Shown: positions 44,704 to 57,414, counted from the stretch's first letter. The stretch is DNA of 64,000 nucleotides from Anaspis maculata (GCA_949128115.1 OX421965.1:52753257-52817256), one strand, 5' to 3'. The notes: a model not told the origin generated them from the letters alone. Numbers and translations: made by a program.

Positions 44704-46878
44704 TTATTTTTCATGCAAATTGTATGCAACATGTGAAAAATAGTTTTTTTTCAACGTTTTCATGAGGTTTTGTGTGTAGAGTCGGTCAAAAGGAACACTC
44801 ACAATTACAAAAGAATTGTCCACCGCACAAAACACAACAAAATCACACACACCCAAGTTCAAAATAGCCATATTCAATTGAACTTGAGCGTAGTAAATAT
44901 GTTTAGATTTCAAAACGAGTCTTCCATTTTCACGTTTCAAATACTTTTTGCAGTGTTCTTCTATTTTGTTAGCAGATATTTCTCTCCCTGGAAAAGATTA
45001 CTCTTACTTTCTTGATTGCATTCGCAATCCTTCACGGATTGGTCTTTTCTTTCAATTACATTACCTTTAAAAGGACACTTTATCTCCAACAATTTCACTG
45101 GCACATCATTCCTATCTAAAATAATGCCATCTGGTGACGCCGCCAGCCAAGGGTCGCTCTGACAAACCACCAACCCAGTTTCAATCACTCGACACTTTTG
45201 TTTGCTAAGAATAAAAATAGAAATTGATTATTGATGAAACAATGCTTTACACTTCGCTACAGATCATGGAAGACTGCTTCTTTGAAATAATCATTATTCT
45301 TGAAAGTCATGTTACTTGTGTTTGAGCCTGGTCTATCCATAACCTGGATAGACCAGGCTCAAACATCAACCATGTTGGGAGCTGTTGATTTTCTTGAGCA
45401 GCTTACAAAGATATCATTGAAAATTATTCTGTTGTTGTAGGCGGAGGACTTGTATCTAGGGCCAGATACCTTTTTTTTAAATGACAGCGTACAAAATGGT
45501 TTGCTCACAATTGTACAAGATCTCCCCTTATTTCGGTACTTTTGGGAAATTTACTAAATTTTATTTCTGTATTACTTAGTCATCATTATTCTTCTTATTA
45601 TTAGTAAGTACTTATCATACAAACCTAGCATAGTTTCTTCTGGCAATTGGCTCTTGATTTATGCCATGCTTCGTGAACTTATTTGTAAAAGATTTGCCAT
45701 AAAAATATTTTTGACTTTTTTGAAGCCAATCGGTGCCGTTGTAGGTATAAATGGGGTAAGCCCTTGAGGCTGTTAGGCGAGATTTTCGCTCCTGTGTTTA
45801 ACATTAGTTTCTGTATTTTACTGAGAAATAAAATTTCAAGTACTTGATGCTTACTTTAAACCAAACATCCTTATTTTCTATAGTATCTGTACAAATTTGC
45901 AAGGCATTGCAAGGCATTATTTCGTTGTAAGTCGCAACGCAGCATGAACCGATCCACTCCATATCTTGCCTATATAAATCCTTCAGGTCTTGAGACAAAC
46001 TTTGATCAACAAATATTGATTGCAACAATCGGTCCGCTGAAATTGGTGAAACCTCAGGTGAAACCAAAATGTTAGACAGAATTCTGGAAAGGAAATAAAA
46101 AATTTCAGGATAGTAAACTAATGGTCATGAAATCCACAATGGTTGTAGAACCATATGTAGATATAAAACAACCTGATGGATGGATTGGGTAGCCTTAACA
46201 CCGCACCATCAGGAAGGTCACGGCTTGACACTTGGTTCGAAATCACGGCCTGCAGCATGCAAGGAGTGCCAAAAGTAACAAGACCTTTTGTCACTGTACA
46301 TGGTTTGAACATTTTGCGTTGTTTTGAAACTCCGAATATCTCTTCCCATCTCTTGCCCTGAGCATATTTGGATTTAGCTGCTTTCAAATTGGATTTAGCT
46401 GCTTTCAAACTTAGAGGCTGCTTCCACTGACAAGGAGCACTGGTTCTAGTCGATGTATCTTCCTCATTAACTGCGATAACGACACCAGAAATATGCTTGC
46501 AGTGGCCACTAATGCCCGCGATGCAAGAACATGTGGAATTTGTTACATTTCTCTCAGTGTCGATCTGAAAATACCTCGGAAAATACAATAGGTAGGTACA
46601 CATACTAATGATAAAATAAAACATGCTCCACTTTTATAACTTGATTTCAAATTTCTAATCTTTCTCGTGGTATCTTTTCAACTTACCTGAAGCACTACAT
46701 CATAAGGAGGCAAGTTGACAGAGGTCTGGCGAATTACCTTCGCCTTTATTTGGCCTGCTACCTCCACAAGATTAAAAATATGGCTTGCTTCCTTCAGCAT
46801 CTTCCCTTTACCGGCATTGCCGGCTGTTTTATGCCGGAAGAAAACCGGCCTGAACCCAAAAGATATAGCTTTATCCAT
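44704..46878 (-). CDS. SWIM + YqaJ-type nuclease of ISL2EU-like element
   Basis: Four exons on the minus strand. Exon 1 runs 46878-46687 (ATG start; ends VVLQ at GTAAGT). Exon 2 runs 46564-46173 and carries a SWIM zinc finger, TCSCIAGISGHCKHISGVV (CxC...CxH). Exon 3 is 46083-45855. Exon 4 starts near 45194 and carries the YqaJ nuclease motifs: PWLAASPDGII and LLEIKCPF, followed in a shifted frame by HIYYAQVQLNMA. YqaJ proteins are lambda-exonuclease-like; SPDG and the ExK of LEIKC are the metal-binding part. Exon phases join cleanly from 1 to 4. Within exon 4 the frame changes by one base around 44988-45007: either a 1-bp deletion or an intron only 20 nt long. SWIM plus YqaJ next to a THAP/DDE gene is the ISL2EU arrangement. 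The exon 2 donor (GTTGTT) is weak. Confidence 0.75.
45319..45365. repeat. Perfect 21-bp hairpin in nuclease intron 3
   Basis: Left arm 45319-45339 (TGTTTGAGCCTGGTCTATCC plus A) and right arm 45345-45365 are exact complements with a 5-nt loop TAACC. It lies in the intron between exons 3 and 4 of the YqaJ gene. Confidence 0.97.
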
Positions 46879-47050
46879 AACACCTCACAATCAGTCACTC
46901 GAAAATCTCGCGGCACGAACTTTCAAAGCGCTTGTCAACGTGACATGCGCATGTCTACCCTCCAAAGGAGCGATTTTCTACCGCTAGAGGCGCGGAAACA
47001 GGCGCGGAATTTAAAATGTGCAAACTGCCTATACCTGATTGAGCTCTAAT

Positions 47051-47560
47051 AACAATTCATTTTTACAAAGTCCCTATCTGAACGATGGCGTCGTTGGGTA
47101 CCGGAGGGAATTCATCCGTTTCAAATAAGAACGTCTCTATTCCCGGGACAAGCTCTATATGGAAATATCAGGAACTGTCGTGGCGCTGAAACAAAATTAT
47201 TAGTTTCAAGGAGGGGGGGGGGGGTCATCAATCCGATCAACAATTACGACTCTACGGCAGGGTCCGAACGCGATTCTATTTTATTCCAATTACTTGATTT
47301 TTCACGTAGTTCTCAAAATTTACATTTTCCGAATAACTAGAAGCTTCAGAAACGCAGAGGAAGCTCACCCGCGAGTTCCCAGATCTAACCCACTAGGTCC
47401 CGTGCTCTGAGTACCGCAGTCACAACGCCAAGTCCAGAGGGCCCAAGGGCTCGAACACCTTTCTGTGAAGATATCCAACAAAGGATGAGGCCTAACAGTG
47501 GCTGTACCTAATGGCAGACAGTAGCGCAGATACCAGCACGTGTAGGCAGATTCAGAACGC
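47051..47560. other. No gene recognised
   Basis: Contains a run of G near 47211-47223. It is CpG-richer than the surroundings and merges into the degenerate minisatellite. Confidence 0.3.
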
Positions 47561-48270
47561 ACGCGCAAGCCCCATCATGCATTTTTCACGACAAAGTTCA
47601 ACCGTAAGCGCCAATCCCAACTCACCAAGACTAACCTTCCGCTCGTCGAGGTCATCACTCCGCTATACGAGATACCGAAACGGAAGAACTCATTTCTATC
47701 GGGCCTGGATCGTTCAGGGGTTGCAACTCGACATCCTTGAGGTGGGTTAAAACTCATCGTCGAGGGAACGCGACTCAGCATCCTGGAGGGGGTTCGAAAC
47801 GCATCATCAACGGGTCCCAACTCTACGACATGGAGATAGGTCGAAACTCAACACCGAAAGGGCCTCGGCACAACGACTTGGCGAAGGGTTGACACTTGTC
47901 GTCGATTGATTTGATTCGACTCCTGGGGGCGGGTCAAGACTTAACATCCAAGGGCTTTGACACGACATCCTAGAGGTGGGTTGCAACTCAAAGAATAGCA
48001 ACTCATTGGCCTCTAGACGGGTCAAAACTCAACCTGGAGGGATCTCGACTCAACTTTCCCCCAACGGGACCAAAAGGCGTCTCCGAAGGGTTTCAACTCG
48101 ACTTTCTCCAGGGAGCTAAGACGCATCAGCCGGGGCTTCGACTCGGCATCATCCAAGTGGGCTGGGACTCATCATCGGGACTTCGACTCTACGGTCCCCA
48201 GAAGGGTCGCGACGCAACATCAACGGGTTCTAGCTCATCTTCCTCGAAGTGGATTGAAACTCTTCGCTAG
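47560..48270. repeat. Degenerate minisatellite
   Basis: Loose repetition of a roughly 25-40 bp motif of the form GGGTTxxAACTCxxCATC, for example at 47713, 47746, 47790, 47838, 47932, 47977, 48020 and 48086. Copies vary in length and sequence, so this is an old array. Short open frames here come from the repetition. Confidence 0.6.
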
Positions 48271-50167
48271 CAGACTCGCAGAAACACTCTGCAACTGACG
48301 TGACAAGTCGAGAGCGGACGGCAGCCCAGGCGGATTGATCCAGATACCACGGTCAATCTTCATCTGATACTCCTCTATTTCCAGTCATTCGGAATATTTT
48401 TCGTTTCCAAAGTCACACGGTAATTTTGTCCCAAAGCGTGCATCATGAAGAAATTTAATTTCGAAATCTCGCTTTGTTGAAGGAAAAATGATCTCAATAC
48501 GGCTTAATACGGCCCCGATTTCAGTTTTTCCCATTTTGTTTGAGAAAACTTTTTTCATGCATTGAACTGGATAAAGAACCATATAGAAGGTACATTCTAA
48601 TCGTAGCCTAAGTTTTCTTTCCTGTGAAATAGCACGTTTCATCAAGTCAAGCTTTGACATGATACATCTCAGGAAACAAAATAAATCCGTGACTTTGTAA
48701 AAACGGGAAAAGAAATTTGAACATGATATTTGTGTGTAAAATAACTTTAAAGTCCAATGTCAATATTCCCTCCCTCGTTCCCTCCCGAGCTAATTCCACC
48801 CCACAAAGATTGCTGGAGCAATGTTATATATCACAATTCACCTTTTGGTTGAGAGCCAGAGATGGAAATACCTACTGGGCCTACAAGAGCGGCCGCTGGG
48901 TGGCGTATCGCTGAGCTTGAAACGTCTATTTTTTGTGTTTTATTCGAACATCCGTCGTTATTATTTTTACAAATTACTTTGAGTGCACCCCCAAACAATA
49001 CAATAATTTGTAAAACCAACAAAGGAATTAAAAAATAAATGCGCAGATATACCTTCACACAGATTTTATGGAAAACAATCGGATTACCAATATTAATATC
49101 GGTATTAAACCCTTGACTGTTATAAATTCGATTCGCTTCATCCTCTGTACATCGCGGTTGTGCAATGTTTTACCTGTCCTAAATGCGTATTGTATTTTCA
49201 TTTTCTCCAATAAACATATTCATAGGTAAATATATTATTCATTAGGGATTAAAATTAAAAATTAATTAAAATTGCGGTGTCCCACAATATGAAGTCATAA
49301 CTATGCACTCGTGTGCAGCAGTATAGTCGTTGAGTCAGGGGACTCGAGTGCTTTCCACTTTGGGGACTTGACGTGTCATACCTCTTTGGATTCCACACAA
49401 CACCAGCATACAATTAAACCATGATACGTTTTTGTATCGAGTAGCTTAGGACCGTCATCTTGGAAAAACCGCGCCAAATATGTAGTTCTTGTGCTTTGTA
49501 TTTTTTTTCGCATCAACGGCACCTCCAATTGGAAGAATGAAACTAAATAAAATCAAACAACAAAATTTATCATGAATATCGTTTAGCACCGTTTTTTTGA
49601 CAGGTCTCGTTACTCCAAATATGACAGTTCATAGTTTAGCTGTGGCCAATTTCTTTATTTGACATTTTCGAGTACACCCGACAATATTTATACGAACCAA
49701 GCCTCACGTCATTGTCTTTCCAGCGTAAATACTTTACTAAAAATGCTGCTCTTAGCGGCATTTTGATGTCCGTCTGTCCGTCTGTCTATCGGTCCAACTG
49801 TCTGTCTTGTCAATTAATTGCCCCTGAACGAGAAGACGCTTGCGAAAATCGACTTTTTGTGTGTAACATGTAGTCACCGAAGAATGAAATTTAGAAAAAA
49901 AAATCTCAAACTATCGCCATCTTGATCCGCAATGTCAAATTTTCTCAAAAGTGATCCGATTTCCATGAAACTTGAAATACACGCATGTTTTATATGAATG
50001 AGTATGATTTTAATGTTTTCTTTTTGATCCGCCGCCATTTTGTTTGCCATGTTGAAATTGATTTAAGTGGTCAAACACTCAAACTGTGCAAGAGTTTCTT
50101 TGCCAAACGCTGCCGCTCCCACACGCCGCCCCCAAAGTAAGAGATAGATAATATAAAACATGGATCT
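48271..50167. other. No gene recognised
   Basis: About 1.9 kb. A CTGTCCGTCTG-type run near 49767-49810 resembles repeats common in insect genomes. No supported gene. Confidence 0.35.
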
Positions 50168-50224
50168 TGTTGTTGATGATTGAAAGAATTTCCACTCAAA
50201 TATATTTCATTGGCAAGTACCCCA
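50168..50224. mobile_element. MITE family B, terminal fragment
   Basis: On the minus strand it matches the left end of the family at 32990: GGTACTTGCCAATGAAA, then TTTGAGTGGAAAT and CAATCATCAACAAC. Only about 57 bp remain. Confidence 0.75.
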
Positions 50225-50971
50225 TTCCGATAACAAAATATCACAATGGTGTTTCTCCCCCAACCAAATTTTTTTATAGTCACAACATGCCTCTTTGAGA
50301 AAATGCGCTACTGAGACTCACGCACGTAAAGGCATACTCACTTGTTTCAAATGCAAACACAGGCTTGGAGGGTCTCTAAGCCAACAATAGGCTTCTCCAG
50401 AACAGCATTCTCACCTTAAATAAAAGTGAAATAAAAGTGGGACGAAATGCAGGACTCCGTAAAAAACAGACATCGGCGCTGCAAGAAGCAGCACAGATCA
50501 TCCGTTTGTCACATCAAGAACCGCTGTAGCAGAAACCAACTTCCTTGCACCATTGAGAATGGCGAGGAAGCCAGTGAGTCTCCAGCAAACACCAAGGTTG
50601 TACCTATCAATGTCAACATTGACACTAGAAGCCAGGTCGACGCACTGTGATTACTGATTCCTGAGAATTCCGATAATGCGATAAAAGAAAACCGTTACGA
50701 TTTATAAGGCCACGATAGTACCCACTCGAGCTCAAGAAATTTACTATAGCTGGATCTTTTGGTAACTGGAATGATCTTTGAATAAAAATACCTACACAAA
50801 ATTGTTAACTCGATTTTCAGTTTTGTATATTATAAAAAAATAAATATGATAAACTATGTTTGTAGACGTAATAGAAACAAAACGCTCAACTGGTAAAATT
50901 AAAATGTGCATGTAACAATAATTATAATAATAATAGTCACGTGTCGGAATGGAAAAAGCGCATGATCTGCA

Positions 50972-51850
50972 TTAGTCTGTTTTCTTTTGATTTTTTCCTT
51001 CCTCTTCCTCTCCATCATTTTCTTCCTCTTCGTCAGTTTCTTTCTCATCATCCTGTTCTTCCTCATCCTTTTCTTCCTTTTCTTCCTCTTCGTCATTTTC
51101 TTTCTTTTCGTCTTTTTCTTCATCTCTCTCTCCATCATGTTCTACCTCTTCATCTTCTTCGTCCTCCTCTTCTTCATCATCTTCTTCTTTTTCCTCTTCT
51201 TCTTCTCCTTCTGTATCCAAAGCCTTACTGGTATAGTCTTGGATATCCATTCTGGCAAATCCGATGGTTTCCATCTCGTCAGATTCGTATATGCACTCAT
51301 CCTCTGGCTCTTCTGCATGCCATCTAGACTTCTTCATTTCCACCGGTTCGCTGTCTTCGACTTCATTTCTTGATTCACTCAATTCTCCACTACTCAGCGT
51401 ATCCAGGGTGTTATCTGAAATGAAGTCATACGTAACATGGAGCGTCGAGTTTTTTTCAGGTGAATACCTGCTGACTTAGATTTAGACCTGGACCTGGATC
51501 TCGACAGGGCCTCTGCACATTTCTCGTCAAACTCTTTATCAAACGTCCCGATGTCATCATTCTCATCGTCGGTATCCCATTTGATTTTTGATATAATGGC
51601 TCCGGTCGACTCGGTGCTACAGCTGCTGCTACTACCTATCGAAATTGTTCATGAAATAGAGTGACACCCCTACGTATTTACCTCAGCAGGAATACTGATT
51701 ATTACTTATCGACTGTTGTTGCTGTTGCCCAGACGTTCCGGGCTTCTCTGTCGTTGATTCATTGACCTGTGCGGCATTCTTTCTAGCTCTCCTCTTCTTT
51801 TTGTTCTTCTGTACTTCTTTTTTCTTTCTACTTACTTTCTTAGGAGGCAT
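50972..51850 (-). CDS. Small host-like gene: basic N-terminus, acidic C-terminus
   Basis: Three exons on the minus strand: 51850-51706, 51635-51468 and 51414-50972. The introns are 70 and 53 bp, with GT/AG ends. The first ATG (51850) gives MPPKKVSRKKKEVQKNKKKR, a strongly basic stretch that could act as a nuclear or nucleolar signal. It is followed by QQQQQ and serine runs. Exon 2 encodes KIKWDTDDENDDIGTFDKEF and an RSRSRSKSKS run. Exon 3 has a distinct middle part (SRWHAEEPEDECIYESDEME) and ends in about 80 residues made almost only of E, D and K. The phases (1 and 1) join to one 251-residue frame; splicing skips an in-frame TGA in intron 1. I do not recognise the family. The charge pattern suggests a nuclear, perhaps chromatin- or RNA-linked, protein; that is inference. 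No transposon motif is present. Confidence 0.6.
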
Positions 51851-53820
51851 ATTTTGTGCACGTACACAAATACAATTATTTACCTAGGTATGGCTGAATT
51901 AGTAACTTCGAAAGAAAGTACCTATACCCTGAGTGAAAAACTATCAAAGGCAAACTCGCAAAAACAAAGATAAATATTCTTTGCTGCGGACATGAGCGAC
52001 AAATGATGTTTCGGTTCTTATCGCACATTGTATACAGGATACCGATGCGAATACATTGACATGTTAAGTTTAGGGCGAATGGGATCACGAATTGAACAGA
52101 TGGGGGATTGGAAAACCCTCATCAATCCGAAGCCGACGCCAAGTCCAAATTAATCTATTACAGGGTTTGAATTCTTAAATGCTCATTCCTACCTGTAGGA
52201 CTGGAAAAATTTCCACTCAAGCCGTCAGACCTGAAAGCTGTCCCTGCGTCCTTGCGTTCCAAGACTCAAAGGATTACTCCTTCTGTGGCTGATGCTGGTG
52301 TGTTGTTGGACCCTTGCTAATCCCCAAATCAATCATGTTGACCGTTCTCTAATAATTATTAATCTGAAATAAATTCCAACGTCTTGAAAAGACGGCTTTC
52401 CGTCTTTGCAACTGAAAGTCAAAGGACCGAAGGTAAATGCAGATTTATAAAAAAGGAAATTTCGTAACAAGGTCCAAACAAATGCCCCAAATATATTACC
52501 CGAAATAAAACCTGACCCATTCATGATATACATGTGAGCAGCAAACGCGGACGTTCGTTTGATGTCTGACAAATAATAATCATTGCTGGTCATTGTAGAT
52601 ACCCTACGTCTCGACTGGGGCTTAGATACGCTTTATTGGAATATTCTGGATTTATTTTGATAACAGAGTGTCCCAAAAACATCGCATTCCAGTAAAACTA
52701 CAGTGTCCACATGTAATTTTTCACACACAAAGTCCTACAATGATTGTTTTGGTACTGGTCCTTGGTAGCTTACCTTGTTGTGGAGAATTTTTTTTGAAAA
52801 GTTTTTACGAGGAATGGATTTTTTTAGGACATAACATGGCTCATCCCATATCAAAGTAAATGTATATTTACGATTGATTAGTAGTAGATAGTAATTGATG
52901 TATTTTGCTCATTATTCTGCCAGAACAGATTACTGAAATATTTTGAAGCAACGAAAATTGAATGGTCGAATGTGCACCATTCAAATGACCTCCATTCCAT
53001 GGCTTCAAAAATTCAAATCGATTTTTTTACTACAAGGTCCTCATGGTCTAGACACCTGCATTTCTAATTTCACTCCAGTTAAATCGGTCAACCAACTAAA
53101 ATATTCAAGATGCCAATAATCAGACAAAATAAATGTAAGTACTCGTAGGTACCTATGTAATATCTGATGGTGGTGGTGAAGTGGGTTCTAACTACTTCAC
53201 GGTGTGCTTTGGTTATTATTGCCATCATTAGTTTGGAATGGCGTTCCCACTTGATGACACTGTGCAAGTGCAGTGTTGAAATTCATTGTTATAATGATGA
53301 TTATCTCTTGACAAATCGTTGAATTCAAGCAGAATCGATCAAATTACCTACCTACCACAAAATCTGATTTCCATTACCAGAAAAATAGTTGCATAAAATT
53401 GCTTGATGAAAATACTTCTTGGTCTATGTATAAAAATTGTGTGGAAATAAGCATGAGTTTTATATTGTTAATGAGTTACATTGAATTAACTACTATGAGG
53501 TGAATGCTAAGTTCATCCCTTACCAGAACACCAATTTCAAACTTCAACTTCATTCTTAAAAATACACATTTTTTGAGATTTCTTTCTCTGGAAATTTTTG
53601 AAATGACTTCTCGTCCATGATAATTGAACAAAAAAAATTTCCGTGCATTTTGCGAGGAAAATTGAGCATGTTAAAAAGTCTGCGTACCATCGAACGCCCA
53701 AGCCAGGAAGGAAGAAGGAAACCTCGGACATGATTGTGTTTCGATCTTTTGAACCTCTGAGCCTCATAAGTGGGAGGAGAACTCCAAGCACGTACGTTCG
53801 ATAATACACAGACCCAACAA
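51851..53820. other. No gene recognised; possible promoter side of the small gene
   Basis: The first few hundred bases lie upstream of the minus-strand gene at 50972-51850 and may hold its promoter; no TATA motif stands out. CAGAGTGTCCCAAAAACATC at 52664 resembles a MITE end without a visible partner. Confidence 0.3.
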
Positions 53821-54720
53821 TCTGTTATGTGTACTAATGTACTTGATGGAGTGTAGACGCGGATAGGATGTTTCTCAACACCTTTTTTTTTTCGTAAAAT
53901 AGAGGATGGACTTTTCTAAGAGCCCCCGCGATGGACTTGCGCCCAAAGTTGGACGATATCGGAAAGACAGAAAGCGACGACCTACGGAATCCTTCGAGGT
54001 CTGTCCGGGAGAAGCTGGAATATTCTCGAAAACAAGACGCGGGTATATACCTGAGGCGCCATAGCCCGGGAACAGGTCATAGTTCATTTAACATCGCAAG
54101 AGCGAACAACAGCAAAATGTGGTATCTAGCACAGCCACGGTGCCGTTTTATCAAAAATCAACGCCCTACTTATCTGGTGGGTCTGACGAGAAGGATATTG
54201 TTACGAGCGGCGATTCTCCTGCATTCTGGAGCACACGACGCGGTCTTTCTGGACTATTCGAGTGTTCGCACAAGATAGCAGTGTACAGGTGCGGAGCCCT
54301 AGTGCATTCCAGAAAATACACGAAGGTTAGACCGTTGAAATTTACGTGGAAACTTCAACATGAGAGTAGAACGCATCTGTCCATTTGGCGAAAGTGCCGC
54401 CTTCGCAGCACGTTGGTTGGAATTGCACGAGAAAGGTGTATGATTTTTCGGGAGTCGCCTGGGAACCGTATGCCGGGGTCATTGTGGAATTTGCTGGAGG
54501 GCCGATGGAAGATTCGAGAACACTAATCGGAGGTATATATAAGCACCACGGATCTGCCACAGGTAGTATTGAATCCAAAGAGATAGCGAGCGGATAGAAG
54601 CGAGTAGTGCCAGCAATATTCTCAAGCGTAAATAATTATTGGCGTGTATTTATCGTGGTATGCAGTAGCAAATAGTGTGTGTTTTTAAACGATCGCCTCA
54701 ATTGGAAATGAACCTAAATG
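53821..54720 (+). other. Possible LTR-like segment
   Basis: Weak. A denser GC-rich stretch contains GGTATATATAAGCACC near 54530 as a TATA-like start region. There is an unexplained open frame on the plus strand at 53931-54278 beginning at TTG. Nothing downstream looks like gag, and no duplicate was found. Confidence 0.2.
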
Positions 54721-57084
54721 CAAAATACGTAATAATATGGTACTTCTGAGATAGTACTCCCAGAGATTTGCTCCCGTGGTTGCTTCAAGCTACGCATCAT
54801 TTTATTGCTGTCTTTTACCTATCCGGCGTATAGTCCAACCCTTGCCTTGTCCGGATTCATCACTCATCAGGTACCCGGGGCGGGGGTTGCAAGTGATAGA
54901 AAATATAGCACCCAGGTACCTACTGGCAGTACCTACCTATACTGTCATGGGGTACATTATGACCTCGATTATGACTTATCGTGACATGTTTTTACCCATG
55001 AAAATACGTCTTGACTTACATATCTTCTTGAGATAAGTACCTCCACGGCAAATCAAAATATACTTGAACCATCCTAGAATTTGGTCCTCGCTTTGGTCGT
55101 TGATCCCATCGAATGCCTATGTAAGGTCACTCATGAATCACCTGTATGTATGGCGAATCTCAAAACGCCTTCACCTTACTAGCCCAAGAAGCGTTCAAAT
55201 TGATTTGACATCACCTACATCTTGAACTTCTACATTGATTTTCATCCGATCAAAACCTAGACTTCTTTCCAATTCTAATTCAACAAAATTATTGCTGACA
55301 ATGCATCGTTATCAACAACTTCAACAGTGGCAAGGTAGTTTTCTTTAAAACAGTGACAAAAAAGCACCAGTGTCCAATGTCCATTTCCATAGCTGTCCAT
55401 CTGTCCACCTGCCCACCATCAGTCGTTTTGCCCGGTGGATATCGTTCACTTCTCGGTTCACTACGACGCTTTGAGCTCAGAGCCGCCAAGCAAGCTGGCT
55501 AAAACTAGTAACATTATATTTTTTTGTAAAATTGAATACCGAACCCAAATTGATGTTACTAAATATCTAAAATCCTATAACTCTACATATTAGGTAGGTA
55601 GATGCGGCACATGTTAATCACAAACTACACTGTACAAGTAGGTATAGACAATACAAATAGAAAAGACCATAATGCCGTCACGGATTTTTACGGTTGCGTA
55701 GGAACCAGGCAAGTCCATCATTCAAAAAAAGGTTGGCTGATTTTTGATGCCCCAATATCCGTGACGACGGTGGTGATAACAGTATGGTTTTCTCTATTTG
55801 TATTGTCTATACATGTCCTGTGAGTCAAATTCTATGAGATAGCACTTCTTATGCAACCAATAATACATCAATCCAGTCCAATAATTCACAACAGGTTGAA
55901 TGGCTACATCAAAAGTAAACAAACACATGTTAAGTAAGCCATATGGCATAAACATAAAACTTTGCTCAGTGGTGTACCTAGATAATGGTACAGTTGGTAC
56001 CTACCAGCTATTTAATTTGTTGCAATTCCAAACTAACATAAATTCAAATAAGTTTCTTTCTATAAACCGACAAGTGAAGAATGAAGAAATTCGTTAAGCC
56101 CGACCGTTCTACGATTTTTCCTTTTGAAAGTGATGTATTGAAAACAACGTTCCGATAGTTCATTTCGGACGGTCGGACGAGCGAAACGAACGAATAACGC
56201 ACCGCAGAGTGCAATTTTCAGCTCGCCAAAGTATCGATTTATTCCGGTGGTGCACCTTAATTAACACAAAAATGAAGTCGTGAGCTTGAGTACTGTGTAA
56301 ATCTTGGGCTATATTCTCGCCTCATCGGTAATTTACCGCTTCCTTCCCGCTTTAAGAAATAAGAGCACGTCGTCCCTTTCACACTTCAACGACACTGTAT
56401 TTTATTACTTTCCCAGTCGGCAAACCCCAGAACTCTCTTCTTCTTTTCGCTCTCCTCTTAATAACACTGATCTTTTAAAGATCAGGCATGTGTTAGTTAC
56501 AGACGCGAATATAAAGAACTGGAACAAAGAAAATGATAATCTTAAGTAGCGATCAAAGGGATTAATTCACCAGAAACGGATTATTCGCTGTGCTCGCCTG
56601 CTTGCTACGGCAGCAGAGAGAGGACCAGGCATCGCAGGAGGACCCGGGTGTGTTTTCCTGACGACTCTTTCTGTTTTGAGTGGTAAAGAGAGGAGTGTTC
56701 CCTACTGAGCCATTCTGTGCAGCATGAGAAAAATGTGTGCCTGTTAGGATTCTACGTTTTCCAATTGAATAACGCAGCAAGTTCTGAATTTAACGAGCTT
56801 TATCTTTGTGGAAATGTTTCTTAATTATTTGCTTGTCGAGACATTGAGAGGTTGCTATTTGCGCATGGACCTGTTATTTGCCTTGTAATTTAGCTGCCCG
56901 GAAACCTAACTCCGTTTCTATAATAAGCAAATATAAATTGACTTTTCGAGAAATGTTCTTTATAGGGCTTTCTTAATTAGGAAATCGGAGAGTTTCGCAA
57001 CAACTTTGCGAACGTATCACTCTTATTTCAATTTCTACACTGCGACAGGAACCTGCTTTTTACGTCTCATCGCAGGTCAAAGTA
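54721..57084. other. No gene recognised
   Basis: About 2.4 kb. Open frames of 60-80 codons show no known motif. A CpG-bearing region lies around 56100-56330. Confidence 0.35.
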
Positions 57085-57414
57085 TGTATCGAGGTATTGG
57101 TGAAATACGACGATGTGGAATCAATCAGTGTGCGTTCATACTTTATTTCTTGACAGAAATTTACCATTCAGGTCTTTTTGGAAAGATATAAGGATGTACT
57201 TTGATGGTTTGAGCCTATAGACATTTTCGAAATTCAAAAATTATTTTTTCAAAACTCGAATTTTTTTGGATTTTGAAAATATCTATAAGCTCAAACCAAA
57301 GTACATCCTTGTAGCTTTCCAAAAAGACCTGAATGATGAATTTCTGTTGAAGAATAAACTCAGACGGATTGATTCCGCAACGCCTCATTTTACCAATTTG
57401 ACTCCGTCCTTGAC
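57085..57414. mobile_element. Palindromic MITE family A copy 3
   Basis: The right arm is well kept: CTCAAACCAAAGTACATCC, ACCAATTTGACTCCGTCC. The left arm is diverged but traceable, with ACAGAAATTTACCATTCAGG. It resembles 23954-24257. Confidence 0.75.

Larger units (their letters stand above)
39789..47050. mobile_element. ISL2EU-like transposon, outer limits not found
   Basis: Two convergent genes make up the element: a THAP + DDE transposase (39879-43695, plus) and a SWIM + YqaJ-type nuclease (46878-44704, minus), separated by a palindromic spacer. This gene pair is the hallmark of the eukaryotic ISL2EU superfamily (established knowledge). I could not find terminal inverted repeats, so the limits given are only the outer gene edges plus flanks. 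A 2.2-kb palindrome splits the transposase gene, and a hAT element lies just outside its left side. Confidence 0.75.

Noticed and set aside
45319..45365. microRNA precursor
   Set aside because: A perfect stem with a 5-nt loop is too short and too perfect for a typical animal miRNA hairpin.
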